The notes beneath the pieces were generated by a model that did no database searches, had not been told where the DNA came from, and saw nothing but the letters and a program-made list of their open reading frames with translations. From positions 32,370,001 through 32,434,000 of the forward strand of contig CM068317.1 in the NCBI GenBank assembly GCA_034766995.1: DNA of 64,000 bases, given 5' to 3'. The DNA comes from Acanthacorydalis orientalis (taxonomy: Eukaryota; Arthropoda; Insecta; Megaloptera; Corydalidae). The position numbers and the translations under genes are program-made. Of the stretch, positions 49,266 through 60,452 are shown piece by piece (positions within the stretch are counted from its first letter, which is position 1; the number at the start of each line of letters is the position of its first letter).

Positions 49266-49898
49266 GACCATGCAGGACGTTGAAAAACTTAATTACTTTT
49301 ATATATTTTCTGCAAAGTCATACATAGTCTTTGTATTGATTATTACAAAATACAATTATTTTCGTGTACGTTTTGTCCATAGCATATACACGAAATAATG
49401 ATTTTTTTTGTTACAATTAATTAAAACCTATTATATGAAAAATATTTACAGGCACAAAACAAAATCTTAAGTGCACGAATACAACAAATATGTACTATTT
49501 TAAGAAAACAACCTTGAATTACGTACGTATACCTACGTATTCTTTCGGATTAAATAGCAACGTATCGATATCATTTCCGAATTTCTTTAATTGCCATCAA
49601 AAATCATTTATCAACTTGCCAAAAATAATTGTAATGAGAGAACAGTAAGCCGTATAAAAAATTACGTTCAGGTATTTTATACAACTACATATAGCAGCTT
49701 GTTCGTTATGTATGCCTGTGGATTACAACAGTATTTATATAAAAGCCAAGTGAATTTTGTTTCTTGAAATCATACATATTTTAGTTTCTTTTAATATCAT
49801 CTTCGTTAATTTCTTTACTGTGTTTGTTTTAAAAGTTCTGTATTACAGAATAAGATATTTTATAATTTTAATCAAAGTTAACTTTTATTTTAATAATA

Positions 49899-50204
49899 TT
49901 AGGCTGACAGGAAAAGAATTACGAATTTTGTTTTCTGAATTTTAACCTTAATTTTTTTTCAATTAAAGTGTCGTCGTTTTTTCAGTGAAATTTCATCGTG
50001 TTCATGTTAATATCATTTGAAAGTACATTTTTCGGTCTGTATTTTGGTAACATCGACCTTGGTTTTATTACTAATTTTATTTCAAATTGGGTTATTAAAT
50101 TAAAGATGGAAAAGAAGCAAATAAGAGCACTTTCTTGTATGTTTTCAAAACAGATGGTAATGCAGCAGAAACTGCTCGTAAATTAAACGATGCTTTTAGT
50201 CTAG
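49899..50204 (+). mobile_element. Mariner copy, 5' part, interrupted
   Basis: It starts TTAGGCTGACAGGAAAAGAA after a TA (49897-49898). The 5' untranslated region and first codons follow (ATG at 50106, reading MEKKQIRAL before a frameshift). The following ANAAETARKLNDAF-equivalent DNA is readable to about 50200. The match to sister copies then stops and resumes at about 50679, so the copy is split. Confidence 0.85.
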
Positions 50205-50678
50205 GGAGAAGGGGATATTTTTCCCACTGGCTGCTCAATTTACACACCCCCCTCCAAAAAATCCTCCGATTTTGGGAGATTTGAAAATCATGGAGAATCA
50301 TGGGAAGAATCTTCCTAATGTGTTTACCTCGATGATTAAAAACGTTTCTAGGCGAGAAAAAAATCGTTTCTATGAACGCGTTTCCACCGACAATGACGAA
50401 ATTACAATTATATTTAATTATTACGTTAAATCGATAAGAACTTCTTTGTTATTAAAAAAACTTGCAATTTGTTTCAATAAATAATCGCGTTTTATAAAGC
50501 TTGACTAATTAAATAATATGAATTCGGTAACTTCTTTTTTAATAATAAAATTTTCCAAAATAGATGTTTTTTTATATAGATTTGATTCAAGGTATGAGTT
50601 TAAATAATTTTGACATAAAAAAAGTTTGTCTCCTTTAAATTTGTGTTTGCCAACTCTAATATGCCAGTCTGACCACGG
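50205..50678. other. Unidentified ~475-bp insertion inside the mariner copy
   Basis: This DNA has no counterpart in the four sister mariner copies. It starts with a GC-rich stretch containing GGGGATATTTTTCCC (a small hairpin) and ACACACCCCCCTCC. The middle is AT-rich, and it ends with ATGCCAGTCTGACCACGG. About 45 bp of mariner sequence are missing at the junction, so a clean transposition with target duplication is not evident. A 70-codon plus-strand frame (50272-50484) inside it has no recognised domain. It may be another mobile element or a filler from break repair. Confidence 0.5.
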
Positions 50679-50731
50679 ATCTGGCTGGGAATGAACCCTT
50701 GAAGATGAAGAAGGTCGCGGGTGTCCTTCAG
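50679..50731 (+). mobile_element. Mariner copy, continued, 3' truncated
   Basis: GGCTGGGAATGAACCCTTGA and the following AGATGAAGAAGG resume the mariner linker region (AGDESLEDEEG-equivalent). Similarity ends at about 50731, shortly before the (TA)n tract, so this copy has lost its 3' end. Confidence 0.75.
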
Positions 50732-50756
50732 TTTATTCGAATATTTTTTGTAACAC

Positions 50757-50758
<2 letters not shown>

Positions 50759-50794
<36 letters not shown>
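50759..50794. repeat. (TA)n microsatellite
   Basis: Pure TA run just after the truncated mariner. Confidence 0.95.
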
Positions 50795-50796
<2 letters not shown>

Positions 50797-51640
50797 GTAA
50801 AATATACTTTTTATTTTATAAAAACAATTTGGCAGTAAAATGCAACATATTAATTAATTTTCTTTAATAAAAAAATATTTCTTTAATTTATTATATTTAT
50901 TTAGTATCAAATAAATATAAAACTAATAATTAAGGACACAATGCAAAGTAGATTTTTGATTTAAAATCTTAGCTATGAACGTATATTTTTTATTTCAAGA
51001 AAATGCAATTTTATATTTTTACAATCTAGAGTTTTGCTAACATGAAAAAAGGATTAATAAATAAGCAAAAATTTCATTGATTTCTTTATTCTCTACATAA
51101 AGTACAAAATATTGAAAATATTTTAGAATTTAACACAAAGATATAAAAAAATTATGAAATATGTAAACGATTTAAAATAAAAAAGAGTTTACACCTGAAT
51201 AATAATATCAATAATTCGTAAAATGAAAAAAGTCGACCTTATAAAATATTTCCCTGTGTAAAAAAATAAAAATATCTTTTTTTCACTTTATAAATATTTT
51301 TTTCTAATTTATATTCTTTTTATTATGATATCTTCCTGTTTACTTGTTGTTCATTATTATTGTTATTGTTATATATATATATATATGTTTCAACTGTCGT
51401 CATCTCTAGGTAAATTTTTAGTTCAAAATTAATCTGGTGTCAACGAAAGTTTAAATTAATCATAAAATGATATCAGAAATTTAAACAAAACAATAATATT
51501 ATTAACTTTTTTAAGATTATAATCTTTAAAAAAGATTATATTTTTTTGAAGAAATAAAGATTACAAAATAATTTCAAATAAAACTTTTAGATAATTTTCG
51601 AAATAAAACATGAATAAAGAATATATTTATTTCCGAAAGT
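50795..51640. other. AT-rich non-coding stretch
   Basis: Short TA tract at 51370-51386; otherwise nothing recognised. Confidence 0.65.
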
Positions 51641-51667
51641 ATGAGTCAAAGGGATTGATTTTACTTG

Positions 51668-51970
51668 ATGGTGCGATACAAAGTGCTACACGTCCAGTGT
51701 TCAGTACGTATTATCAGATTTGAAATCGAAGCGAATCAATCGATCAATCGGAACAGACACCGTTATGTGTGTTCTACGTGCATCGGCCAGTGGGTGCTGA
51801 ACGCAGCATCCACAGGCAAGCGCATCATTTATCTTAATGTTACATGTGATGGAATCGAATGTACACACCGCGGACGTCATTACATACGAATACGAAAATC
51901 GTCGGTTACCAAAACAACGAGAACAGGAAGCGTAACATCACGAAAAGAATATGTTAGGAGTCAGATTTAA
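51668..51970 (+). CDS. Candidate ORF, 100 codons, possible Cys/His motif, unidentified
   Basis: ATG frame in a CpG-bearing island (51640-51970), ending at TAA; the longest non-repetitive frame with a true ATG here. Residues 35-71 include C35-x2-C38, C60-x4-C65, H67 and H71 (YVCSTCIGQW, then CDGIECTHRGRH), a spacing that could bind zinc but fits no family I know. The C-terminal third is Arg/Ser/Thr-rich (KSSVTKTTRTGSVTSRKE). The minus strand is broken by stops, so the openness is one-sided. TATA, splice sites and homologues are not evident. It may be an exon, a small gene or chance. Confidence 0.25.
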   Translation: MVRYKVLHVQCSVRIIRFEIEANQSINRNRHRYVCSTCIGQWVLNAASTGKRIIYLNVTCDGIECTHRGRHYIRIRKSSVTKTTRTGSVTSRKEYVRSQI

Positions 51971-52251
51971 TCTCTGACCTGTTAAGCGCTTTCTATAAAA
52001 AAAGTTTAATTTCCTTCTCTCTATTCATATCTTAATTAAACATTTAATATTTGTATTTGAATTAAGAGTTATTTAAATATAAATCACTGAAATATGAGTA
52101 GAGAAATATTATTTTTTTAGTTAAAAGGTGGTAGAACAAAAACACAAAACTTCATTATTTCTTGAAAAGTTTATTTTAAACTTCAACAGTAAAAATAAGT
52201 TTAAATATTATAGTCTAAAAAATATATAAAAAAATTTAAATAGCATATAGC

Positions 52252-52427
52252 AGGAGCCCAGATTTTTCACCACCCGATTTCTTCTTGTATGGCTTTCTAA
52301 GAGTAAAGTGTATAATTATCCGTTATCAACAACAGCTGAACTGAAAGAGAAAATCGAACAAGTAATTAAGCAGATTTCCAGTGATACTCTTAGGCGAAAC
52401 TTCAGTAATTTGAGGGAACCAGCGTAA
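52252..52427 (+). pseudogene. Tc1/mariner-superfamily transposase C-terminal fragment
   Basis: The frame reads RSPDFSPPDFFLYGFL, which is the S-P-D-L-x-P-x-D-F-F-L-W-G motif that carries the last catalytic acidic residue region of many insect Tc1/mariner-like (IS630 superfamily) transposases. After a one-base frameshift it continues KSKVYNYPLSTTAELKEKIE and a helical tail with SSDTLRRNFSNLREP, stopping at TAA. The N-terminal and central regions are missing. It is distinct from both mariner lineages in the window. Confidence 0.7.
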
Positions 52428-52814
52428 TCAGGTGAAACATAGGCCACTACCCAAGGCGGAAAATTTTAAGGGACTCCAAATTTCGATGAGCTACACATTT
52501 TTAAAAGCTGGAAAGTGTTTTTTCAATCGTAATTTCGATTTGCAGGTAGCTCAAATATGAAATGAAAAATTAAATCTAAAAAATGTTTGTACTTTTAATT
52601 TTGTTTTTAAACTTATGTATAGATCTTCATAATTTTCATTTTTTAAATAAATTAAATGAAGTTTCGACACCACAACGAGCAATATTTCGACGACATGGTT
52701 TTTAAAAAATAAATTTCCCATGTCTTAACATACTGGTTTGATTAATAAATACGCCAATCATAAAACAAAGTTTTAGTTATCACTACTTGAAATATAAATT
52801 TTTCGTTAGGATAT

Positions 52815-52815
<1 letters not shown>

Positions 52816-52868
<53 letters not shown>
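52816..52868. repeat. (TA)n microsatellite
   Basis: TA run ending GTATATAT, directly abutting the RTE fragment. Confidence 0.95.
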
Positions 52869-52869
<1 letters not shown>

Positions 52870-52934
52870 CATCATCATTATCATCATCTTCAGCCCCTGT
52901 TAATCCACTGCTGGATAAAGGCCTCTTCCATTTT
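52869..52934 (-). mobile_element. RTE-type retrotransposon 3' end, extremely truncated
   Basis: On the minus strand GAAGAGGCCTTTATCCAGCA and what follows encode EEAFIQQWINRG and then TGA (plus 52890-52892). This matches the C-terminus of RTE-clade reverse transcriptases. The rest is a short GATGATGATAATGATGATGA tail, the microsatellite-like 3' end usual for this clade. Only about 13 codons remain, consistent with 5' truncation on insertion. The element is clasped between two (TA)n tracts. Confidence 0.7.
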
Positions 52935-52935
52935 G

Positions 52936-52966
<31 letters not shown>

Positions 52967-52967
52967 T
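52935..52967. repeat. (TA)n microsatellite
   Basis: Starts with GTATATGTATAT and continues as TA on the other side of the RTE fragment. Confidence 0.95.
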
Positions 52968-55150
52968 ATGCAGTCATTATAATACATAAATAAAAAAAAT
53001 GCCAATAAAATGATTTTTGAATGGAAGCAGTAATCTGGCAAGTATATTTATGTTGCTCGCTTTTATTTTCTATAATTTAATTACTAATCTCTGAGAAAAA
53101 ATTCAAAAATGAAACTTTCAAGTAAAAAATGTGCACAAAAATAGTTTTATACGACATGATAAATGATTATACTTTTATCATACTTAAAGAATTAAACACA
53201 AACTTATAAATGTTTTAAATAATTACAAACATGGAATGTATTAGTGAATGTAAATAAAACTAAAAAATATTATCTGTAAATGGAAATATATAAGATTTTG
53301 CTTCGAAAAAATTCAGATTTTAAAATTGAAATGAAATAAAATAATTTATAGTAAATAAGAAAATATAGAAATATACAATTATTGTTGTAATAAATTATTA
53401 AGTTTGCTATTTTTAAACGCTTAACAATTTATACGCTTTTATATTGGTATTTTATTTTCATTTAGAATCTTTTTGTCAAATAAATCATTTAATATTTTTT
53501 TTAAATTTTTACTTAGTAGTAGATTTTAAAAAGATAACATTTTTAATGGTTGTGAAATTTAAAACCTTAAAAATAATTTCAATAAGTTTTCAGGTATTAA
53601 ATAAAAACATTTATAAAAAATCATTCTCAAAAATATTATTTTTATAGATATAATTATTCCAAATAAAAAAGGTATATGAAACAATATGCGTTGGCATAAT
53701 ATTCTGTAAAGAAAAAACGTAACAAAAAAATATAAAAGAAACGTGCTATTATTTTTGTAGTATTATGAGTCAAATAATTTCCAGTTATGTTCAAAATGAA
53801 GTTATGTAAATATTTTTTAATTGTAGCAGTGTAAAGTAATCTTTAATTATACTTTTCAACAGGCGTAAAAAATATGAAAAAACTTTTCAGAATAGTTTAT
53901 AAATCCATTAAATGCATGATATAACTCTTAAAGAATGAATTAAGAGACAAATAGAATAATAAAAATAAATCAAATGTTTTTTTCTACATATAAACTCTAT
54001 AACTATTACTATTATAAAATCTGTCAGATGTAACACATGATGAATTAGCTCAACTCTAATTAAAAATTAATTAAATATTTCAAAATCGCAAACGTATACA
54101 TTACACACACACACACCTAAATACCAACACACATGCGATATTATCCAAACGTTAACAAGATGAGTTGATTTTTTAATAATACATATTCTCAATTTCCACA
54201 AGCAGTATCCATTCTATCCACCCGACTATCTATCCGTATTTCAAAAGTAAATGTAATCAAATAAACATTACACCTGTTGCTCACATAAATCATGAGTCGG
54301 TTAATATGTTTTTAAATAACTTATGGCTGTTCTTCTGTAGTCAGTTAAATTCACATTAAGGCATTAAGTGAGCCTTCCGATAAATGAGAAGCGTCTAGTT
54401 GTAAATTTGATGCGTATATATTTCATTTAATCTTCAGGTGTCATTGTTCGTTTTTTTCTGTATCTGTAAATGATATGCTTGTACCCATGATATAAGATTA
54501 ATTTTCATTTACTTATGTTTTATTGTTAACAAGACATAAATAAATTTACAAGTGCTTGTAATGCTAGAAATTTATAAATTGGATACAGATGTTATTCAAA
54601 TTATATCAGAAAATTCAATTTTGCTATAATTAATATTAAAACGACGGAACATTGAGTCTTTTAAAAATAAATCAGATCATTTTTAACTAGCGGCTAATAA
54701 AAATGTTGTTTAGATTGATGTTTCAAACGACATTATTATATGTACTAAACATGACAATATCCAATAAAATATTTTTTTATAATGGTAGATTGTATGTAAA
54801 TTAATGACAGTGATATATATTAATGGTTCGTTTATTAAGTACATTAATATTTTACTCAATTTTAATTTTATTTTAGTTATATTTTGTATATGTAAATGAT
54901 TTATATATATAAATTTTGAAAAAAATAATTTAAATTGAGATAACATTTCTGTCACATAAAAAATGTAATAAAATCTTAAAAGGTAAATCAAAAGTTTATT
55001 CTTGTCATTTTATTATATATTTTTTATTTATTTGCACTAAAAATCGATTAATTTTTTGTGTTTTTGAATAATTTTTGTTTAAAAATCTTCTTTAGTTATA
55101 ATATTCTTATTCTATATTTAAACTTGAATACAATAAGAATTTAGATATTA
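52968..55150. other. AT-rich non-coding stretch
   Basis: A (CA)7-type tract lies at 54103-54117. Frames at 53444 and 54710 are Phe/Ile/Lys-rich and unsupported. A slightly more complex patch is at 54120-54400. Confidence 0.6.
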
Positions 55151-55729
55151 TTAGGTTGGTAGAAAAATAATTTCGGTTTATATTTCAATTCATATACATT
55201 TTTATCTTTTTGATTTTCTTATACATTTTTGATTTTCCTAGTTTTAAGTGGTCCAGAACAGTTGGATGACAAACGCCTAACTTTTTCGAAAGCTCTTGAA
55301 TTGTTGTGCTTGATTCTGATTCAACTAACACCTTCAGTTGGTCGTTATGAACTGAAGAAGGACGCCCGTGATCTTCTTCATCTTCAAGCTTTCGTCCTCG
55401 GCACGAAATTTTTAGAACCTCTTTGCACCGCACGTTTCATAACAGTACCCAGCATCGTTTAGTTAATGAGCAGTTTCTGCTTCTTTGTCACTCATTTGAA
55501 CTCATACAAAAAATTGCTCTTATTTTCTTTTTTTACATCATTAATTTGCTAAACCAATTTGAAGTAAAATTAATAATAGAAGCAAAGATAATGTTTCTAA
55601 AATACAGACCGAAAAATTCACATTAAAATGATCTTAACATGAACATGATGAAATGATACTTTCAGTGAAAAAAACTAAGGTTAAAATTCAGAAATGAAAA
55701 CCGTAATTATTTTTCTACTACTAACCTAA
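55151..55729 (-). mobile_element. Mariner deletion derivative, best-preserved copy
   Basis: 579 bp with intact TA flanks (55149-55150, 55730-55731). The ends are TTAGGTTGGTAGAAAAATAA and (complement) TTAGGTTAGTAGTAGAAAAA. It holds the 5' untranslated region, the N-terminal DNA-binding part of the transposase on the minus strand, and then the 3' end. It has the same missing catalytic domain as its sisters. Compared with them it lacks about 9 bp in the first helix-turn-helix region and has a 1-bp shift just before the linker. Confidence 0.93.
55185..55433 (-). pseudogene. Mariner transposase remnant: linker and second helix-turn-helix
   Basis: An open frame of 82 codons without an ATG start. 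Blocks in order are RGRKLEDEEDHGRPSSVHND (linker), LVESESSTTIQELSKKLGV and HPTVLDHLKLG (second helix-turn-helix), then a Lys-rich tail KSKMYKKIKKIKMYMN read into the 3' region before TGA. Cecropia-type mariners such as Hsmar1 have the same order ahead of their DDD catalytic core. If a start were provided it would bind DNA without catalysis; no evidence of expression exists in the sequence. Confidence 0.75.
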
Positions 55730-55863
55730 TATTTTCCATTACAAAAATGCTTCAATAACACAATGTCATAATTAGATTAATCTTTTATATTTAAGAAATT
55801 AACAACGAATAGTAAATTATAACTCGTGTTCGATATGTTGTGAGTATAAAATATGTATTTTTA

Positions 55864-55864
<1 letters not shown>

Positions 55865-55927
<63 letters not shown>

Positions 55928-55932
55928 TTATT

Positions 55933-55963
<31 letters not shown>

Positions 55964-55964
55964 T
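55865..55964. repeat. (TA)n microsatellite, two blocks
   Basis: About 58 bp TA, TTATTTATTTACA interruption, then about 30 bp TA. Confidence 0.95.
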
Positions 55965-56894
55965 TCATTACTGTGTGTGCTTCTTTGGGAAAGAATAAAT
56001 TGAAATATCGTAGTAATATTTAAGTTCTTCGTTTATTAGAACCAAAAATATTTTATTTTTTTAGTCAAATTATAATTAAATTTCCAAACAAAATTAAAGT
56101 ATTGAATTTCGAAAATTATAATAGAAATTCTAACAGCAAAAGTTATTTATAAAACATTAAATTAAAGTTGAGGAATGAAAAAAAATTAATACTATTTAAC
56201 TAAATCTTAATAATATTTTAAGAAGTCACTTTCAAATGATTAACAAAAGGAAACACCTAATGAAATACAATGGCGATGATGTGAATATATCAAACCTCTT
56301 TAGCGTTGTTTTGACTGATGGTGTACAGAACAAATAACTGTAAAAAAATGAGATGTCTAATTTAGAGTTGAGATGAGGTCGTATCATGTCAAATTTCACT
56401 ATATAAACATGTGGGCAGTTTATAATAGTACACCGTTTATTTATGAAAGCTCACGTGTATCTATAAACATATATTATATACGTGCATAAATATATACATA
56501 TACATATTTACATAAATAGACAAGTACACATTGAATCAATAATAATGTAAAGGTATCTCATTAATTCATAACATTATAGGATTGCTTTGTTCGTCATTTA
56601 CGAATTTCTCTAATCAAAATATTAAAGATTACAATTTTCTTTACCGAGTGAAAATTTGGTTTGTAAATAGTAACGAACGCAATTAAAAACAATAATATAA
56701 TTCTTATGCAACTTAATTAAATAAGTAGATACTGAAATTATTAAATTAAATACTTTTGAATTAATCATTCCATAAATCAAAATAAATAATGTACTTAAGT
56801 TTAAATTTAATTAATTCAACGTGTAACATCATTTTTTTTATTTATTACTGGTAAAAACCCACCTTTGTTTATCTTTGTTTCTACTAGTGTATAC

Positions 56895-56898
<4 letters not shown>
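55965..56898. other. AT-rich non-coding stretch
   Basis: Nothing recognised; moderately mixed sequence at 56270-56420. Confidence 0.6.
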
Positions 56899-56957
<59 letters not shown>

Positions 56958-56969
56958 ATGTTTGTATGA
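56899..56969. repeat. (TA)n microsatellite with GTATG shoulder
   Basis: TA run of about 51 bp followed by GTATGTATATGTTTGTATG. Confidence 0.95.
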
Positions 56970-57347
56970 GTATAAAATAGCTATAATTATTCATATCTCC
57001 TACACAGATGCCCCGAAACAATAAACATATAATGTTAATTTAATATGTATACGTTTTGCAAAAATTATACTTAAATGTAGAATGTTATTGTTTGATCTAA
57101 CAATTATAACGTGAGAAAAAATATTTACAAATTTAATTAAAACTTATTTCTTAATTTTGTATTTGGAAATGTGGCAGTTTTAAAGAATTTCAAGCATTTA
57201 AATTTAATAGATTCCAAATAGTATATTAAATATGACATACTGAATTAATTTAATTGTTCTGATAGCTCTGTAGTAATTTACATAGTTTACGTTATATTAT
57301 CTTTCTAGCTATCTTTTTTCTATTTATTTATTTGTATGTCTATCAGT

Positions 57348-57560
57348 TATATATATATATATTTATATAAATAGATAGATTGATAGATAGATAGATACAT
57401 AGGTAGAAAGATATATAGGTAGATAGGTGGATAGATAGATAGGTAGATTGATAGAAAGATAGATACATTGACACATAGTTAGGTAGGTATGATAGGTAGA
57501 TAGATAAGAAGTCTGATAACTAGGTAAATGAAACTGGAAGGTTGGTTGGTAGATTTGGTA
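57348..57560. repeat. Decaying (TAGA/TAGG)n tetranucleotide array
   Basis: A short TA run and TTTATATAAA lead into GATAGATTGATAGATAGATA and on into TAGG, TAGGTGG and GTAGATTGATAG variants. Units become less regular toward the right until GGTTGGTTGGTAG at about 57550. Confidence 0.9.
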
Positions 57561-58241
57561 AATAGTTAGTTATATCTGACAGATAGATATTTTGGCAGTT
57601 AAATTTGTGTTTAAAACATTAATTGTCTATAATGTTACTTGTTTATAAACATCTTTTTTAAAATCAGCTATATGTGCTTTTAAAAGGTAAATTATCAGTA
57701 TTATTTATTATCAGTTAACAAATGTTAATGATTCAATTATTTTGAAATATATTTTGTTCAAAATAAAAACTGATAAATCCGACAAATTTTGATATGGTCT
57801 GTTGGGAATAATTTAATGAATCATTTTTCATACCGAAGATGAAAAAAATATTGATTTTTCTTAAAAAAATGTTCAAATTAGGTTTAAAGGTTTTAAATAA
57901 ATAGCGTTTTTAATAAATAATTTTAGAGACTTTTTTATTGAAATATTAATGCTCGTTCTTTTTTAAAATTTATATAAATAAAGTTACTTATTAATTTTTC
58001 GATCTTGACAAATAAATTAATTTTATTTTTACATACACCAATTTATTTCCTAAGTATTACTATTAAACTTATCATGTATACATTTCTCTAAAAGATCAGT
58101 GTAACTGAATTTAGGTTAAATATTAAATGATATTTATATCAAAACAATTTTATCTTGTCATTGTAAAAATGAATAATAAATGAAATAAGGTATATATTTA
58201 TTTATACTGAAATATACACATGATCATATAGGTGCATATAC
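57561..58241. other. AT-rich non-coding stretch
   Basis: Nothing recognised. Confidence 0.65.
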
Positions 58242-58263
58242 TATATATATATATATATATATA
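58242..58263. repeat. Short (TA)n tract
   Basis: Pure TA run of 22 bp. Confidence 0.85.
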
Positions 58264-58479
58264 AACTTCTATTAAGTTCTTAAAAGAAACATTTTCAAAA
58301 ACAGCTGTTATTTTGGATTGAAAACAATCGATTTCCTTTTAAAAAATGAGATTGATTTAGTCCCTAGTTGAACTTATGACCCTTAGCAACCATCAGACCA
58401 CAACAATTTTATTATTATTATTGATGTTGATAAATGAGAATAGATAAAAGATTCCATTCGGTAAAAAAAGGTTGACCCG

Positions 58480-58860
58480 AAATCATTGATCAGTTTTTTG
58501 TCGATTATGGGAGAATCGCTTTCTAGTATTTTACACGAATTGTACCGGTGATAAAACATTGAGATTAATTGTACTAATTAACAGATTTATGCGCGGACAT
58601 TACTCGAAAAGACGGACAACATACCGTGTATGGTGATGTGCGACTCCAGATCGAGCGGAAACGAATCGTATTCGTTGAATATTGACGCCAGCAAAGAGCT
58701 ATCACACTAATTAGCATTAAAATAAAATTATATGTCCAATCGACCGCACGTAGCAGCCATCCACTTGCGTACCAGATCATTCGACCGTTGGTAAAAGTAG
58801 ATTCGATTAAAATATTCGCACAAAAAGTAACACGTGTCACTACAACGCGTTTGTATATTT
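58480..58860. other. Complexity island, candidate terminal exon or enhancer
   Basis: About 380 bp of mixed, CpG-bearing sequence. On the plus strand TACTAATTAACAG (58571-58583) looks like a branch point plus acceptor. It is followed by an open frame (DITRKDGQHTVYGDVRLQIE, then RKRIVFVEY) to TGA near 58679. The minus strand also has an 88-codon frame (58574-58840, first ATG at about 58780) rich in Trp and hydrophobic residues. The homeodomain core CTAATTAGC lies near 58708. The competing frames show that openness alone does not prove coding. Confidence 0.3.
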
Positions 58861-59071
58861 AGAATGTATTGTGTCTGTGTTTTTTTAGCAATTATTTATT
58901 GTCAATTAACAAACAAAATAAACATTACGCCTACAATGGTTCGCAAATAGCATGCGGAGACAAGTGTTTGATGTGGTGTCAAAATCTAAGATGAAGTCAT
59001 CTATCTATAGTTAATACAAGGGTTTTTCGTCAAGAAATGAAAGTAGATCTTTTAAATGATAATATTTTATA

Positions 59072-59074
<3 letters not shown>

Positions 59075-59106
<32 letters not shown>

Positions 59107-59110
59107 ACAT
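59075..59110. repeat. (TA)n microsatellite
   Basis: TA run ending GTATACAT. Confidence 0.95.
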
Positions 59111-59389
59111 TTATACACACTTATATTTATATAATACCCGTATATAGATCAAGAATATACAAGCACTTCAATAAAAGCTGTTCCTACTGGTTTATTTGAT
59201 CATATTTTTAATTGTTGCTTTTATTTTATATCTTACTTTTTTCAACTGGGAACTAATTATTTCATAAAATAATTTATAGTTTAGAATTATATTTTCATGT
59301 TTATATTATATAATAATTAATATTAACCTATTTAAAATCTACACTGAAATATAGAAATAAATATTTTTTTATATTAATAGTATCTTGTG

Positions 59390-59408
59390 TATATATATAT
59401 ATATATAT

Positions 59409-59451
<43 letters not shown>

Positions 59452-59477
59452 TCGAACAATATATATATATATATACA

Positions 59478-59548
<71 letters not shown>

Positions 59549-59553
59549 TATAT
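59390..59553. repeat. Long composite (TA)n microsatellite
   Basis: Five TA blocks separated by ACAA, ACATTCGAACAA, ACAA and ACACACA. Open Tyr-Ile frames on both strands are artefacts. Confidence 0.95.
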
Positions 59554-60086
59554 GTAATAGTACATAAAAGTGAGTCTTTATTTTTCATCACTATTAACAT
59601 TAATTAGAAAAAAGAATTATATAAGTCTATTATCTATTGAGTTATATATTTCATATTCGTAATTGTTCACTTTTCAGTTCTATGCTAGTACGCATGCTTC
59701 ATTTTCAAGCAGACATTAAATTATTTGTAACTCACATGTGACACTTCAATGTATTCATAGTTTTTTTTGTCATATATTGTGAAATAAAAATAGAAAAGTG
59801 ATTAAGTGAAATTCGTACCAAAATCTTTGAATACATATTTAGTCTGTGGACTATTTCGGTTCTTGTTTCTAGATTTTTGATTTGTAATATAATAGGTTAT
59901 CAGTGACCACGTGGTAGTGTTTTATAGACTTTATAATCGTGTTTGCATTTGTTATATGTTCTACTCAGCTGAGCTCATCAACTGAAATGTAAATAAGGTA
60001 TGTGTATAAAACATTATCTACATAAATAATGAAATGTATCAATGTAAAATGTATCAACGAGATATCAATGATAACATTTCCATCTT
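59554..60086. other. AT-rich stretch with one perfect E-box
   Basis: CCACGTGG at about 59907 is a perfect palindromic E-box and CTCAGCTGAG follows near 59966. No exon is evident. Confidence 0.35.
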
Positions 60087-60104
60087 TCTCTCTCTCTCTC
60101 TCTC

Positions 60105-60153
<49 letters not shown>
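60087..60153. repeat. (CT)n then (TA)n microsatellite
   Basis: About 20 bp of CT repeats joined through GTA to a 45-bp TA run. Confidence 0.95.
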
Positions 60154-60156
<3 letters not shown>

Positions 60157-60452
60157 TATTTTCCAACGAATACAGTTTATATTTTCATTTCACAAAAACA
60201 TATATTTGCAAAACAACTTCTTTGATATTTGCTTAAAAATAAAATATATTAACCTTATCGTACATTCCACATTTATCATTAATGACTAATAGTTATTTCA
60301 AATATAATATTTATTCCTAATTATTGTTTAAAAATGTCTGTATAATTTGTGTGTTAAATATATATCCAGTAGTTTATTTTAACATTCTGAAATATATTTG
60401 AACAGTGAATAATAATCACTAGTACTTCTTAATAAATACTTTAAAGAGAATA
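60154..60452. other. AT-rich non-coding stretch
   Basis: Nothing recognised. Confidence 0.65.

Noticed and set aside
55229..55626. Plus-strand frames of 77 and 67 codons
   Set aside because: Antisense shadows of the mariner remnant at 55151-55729.
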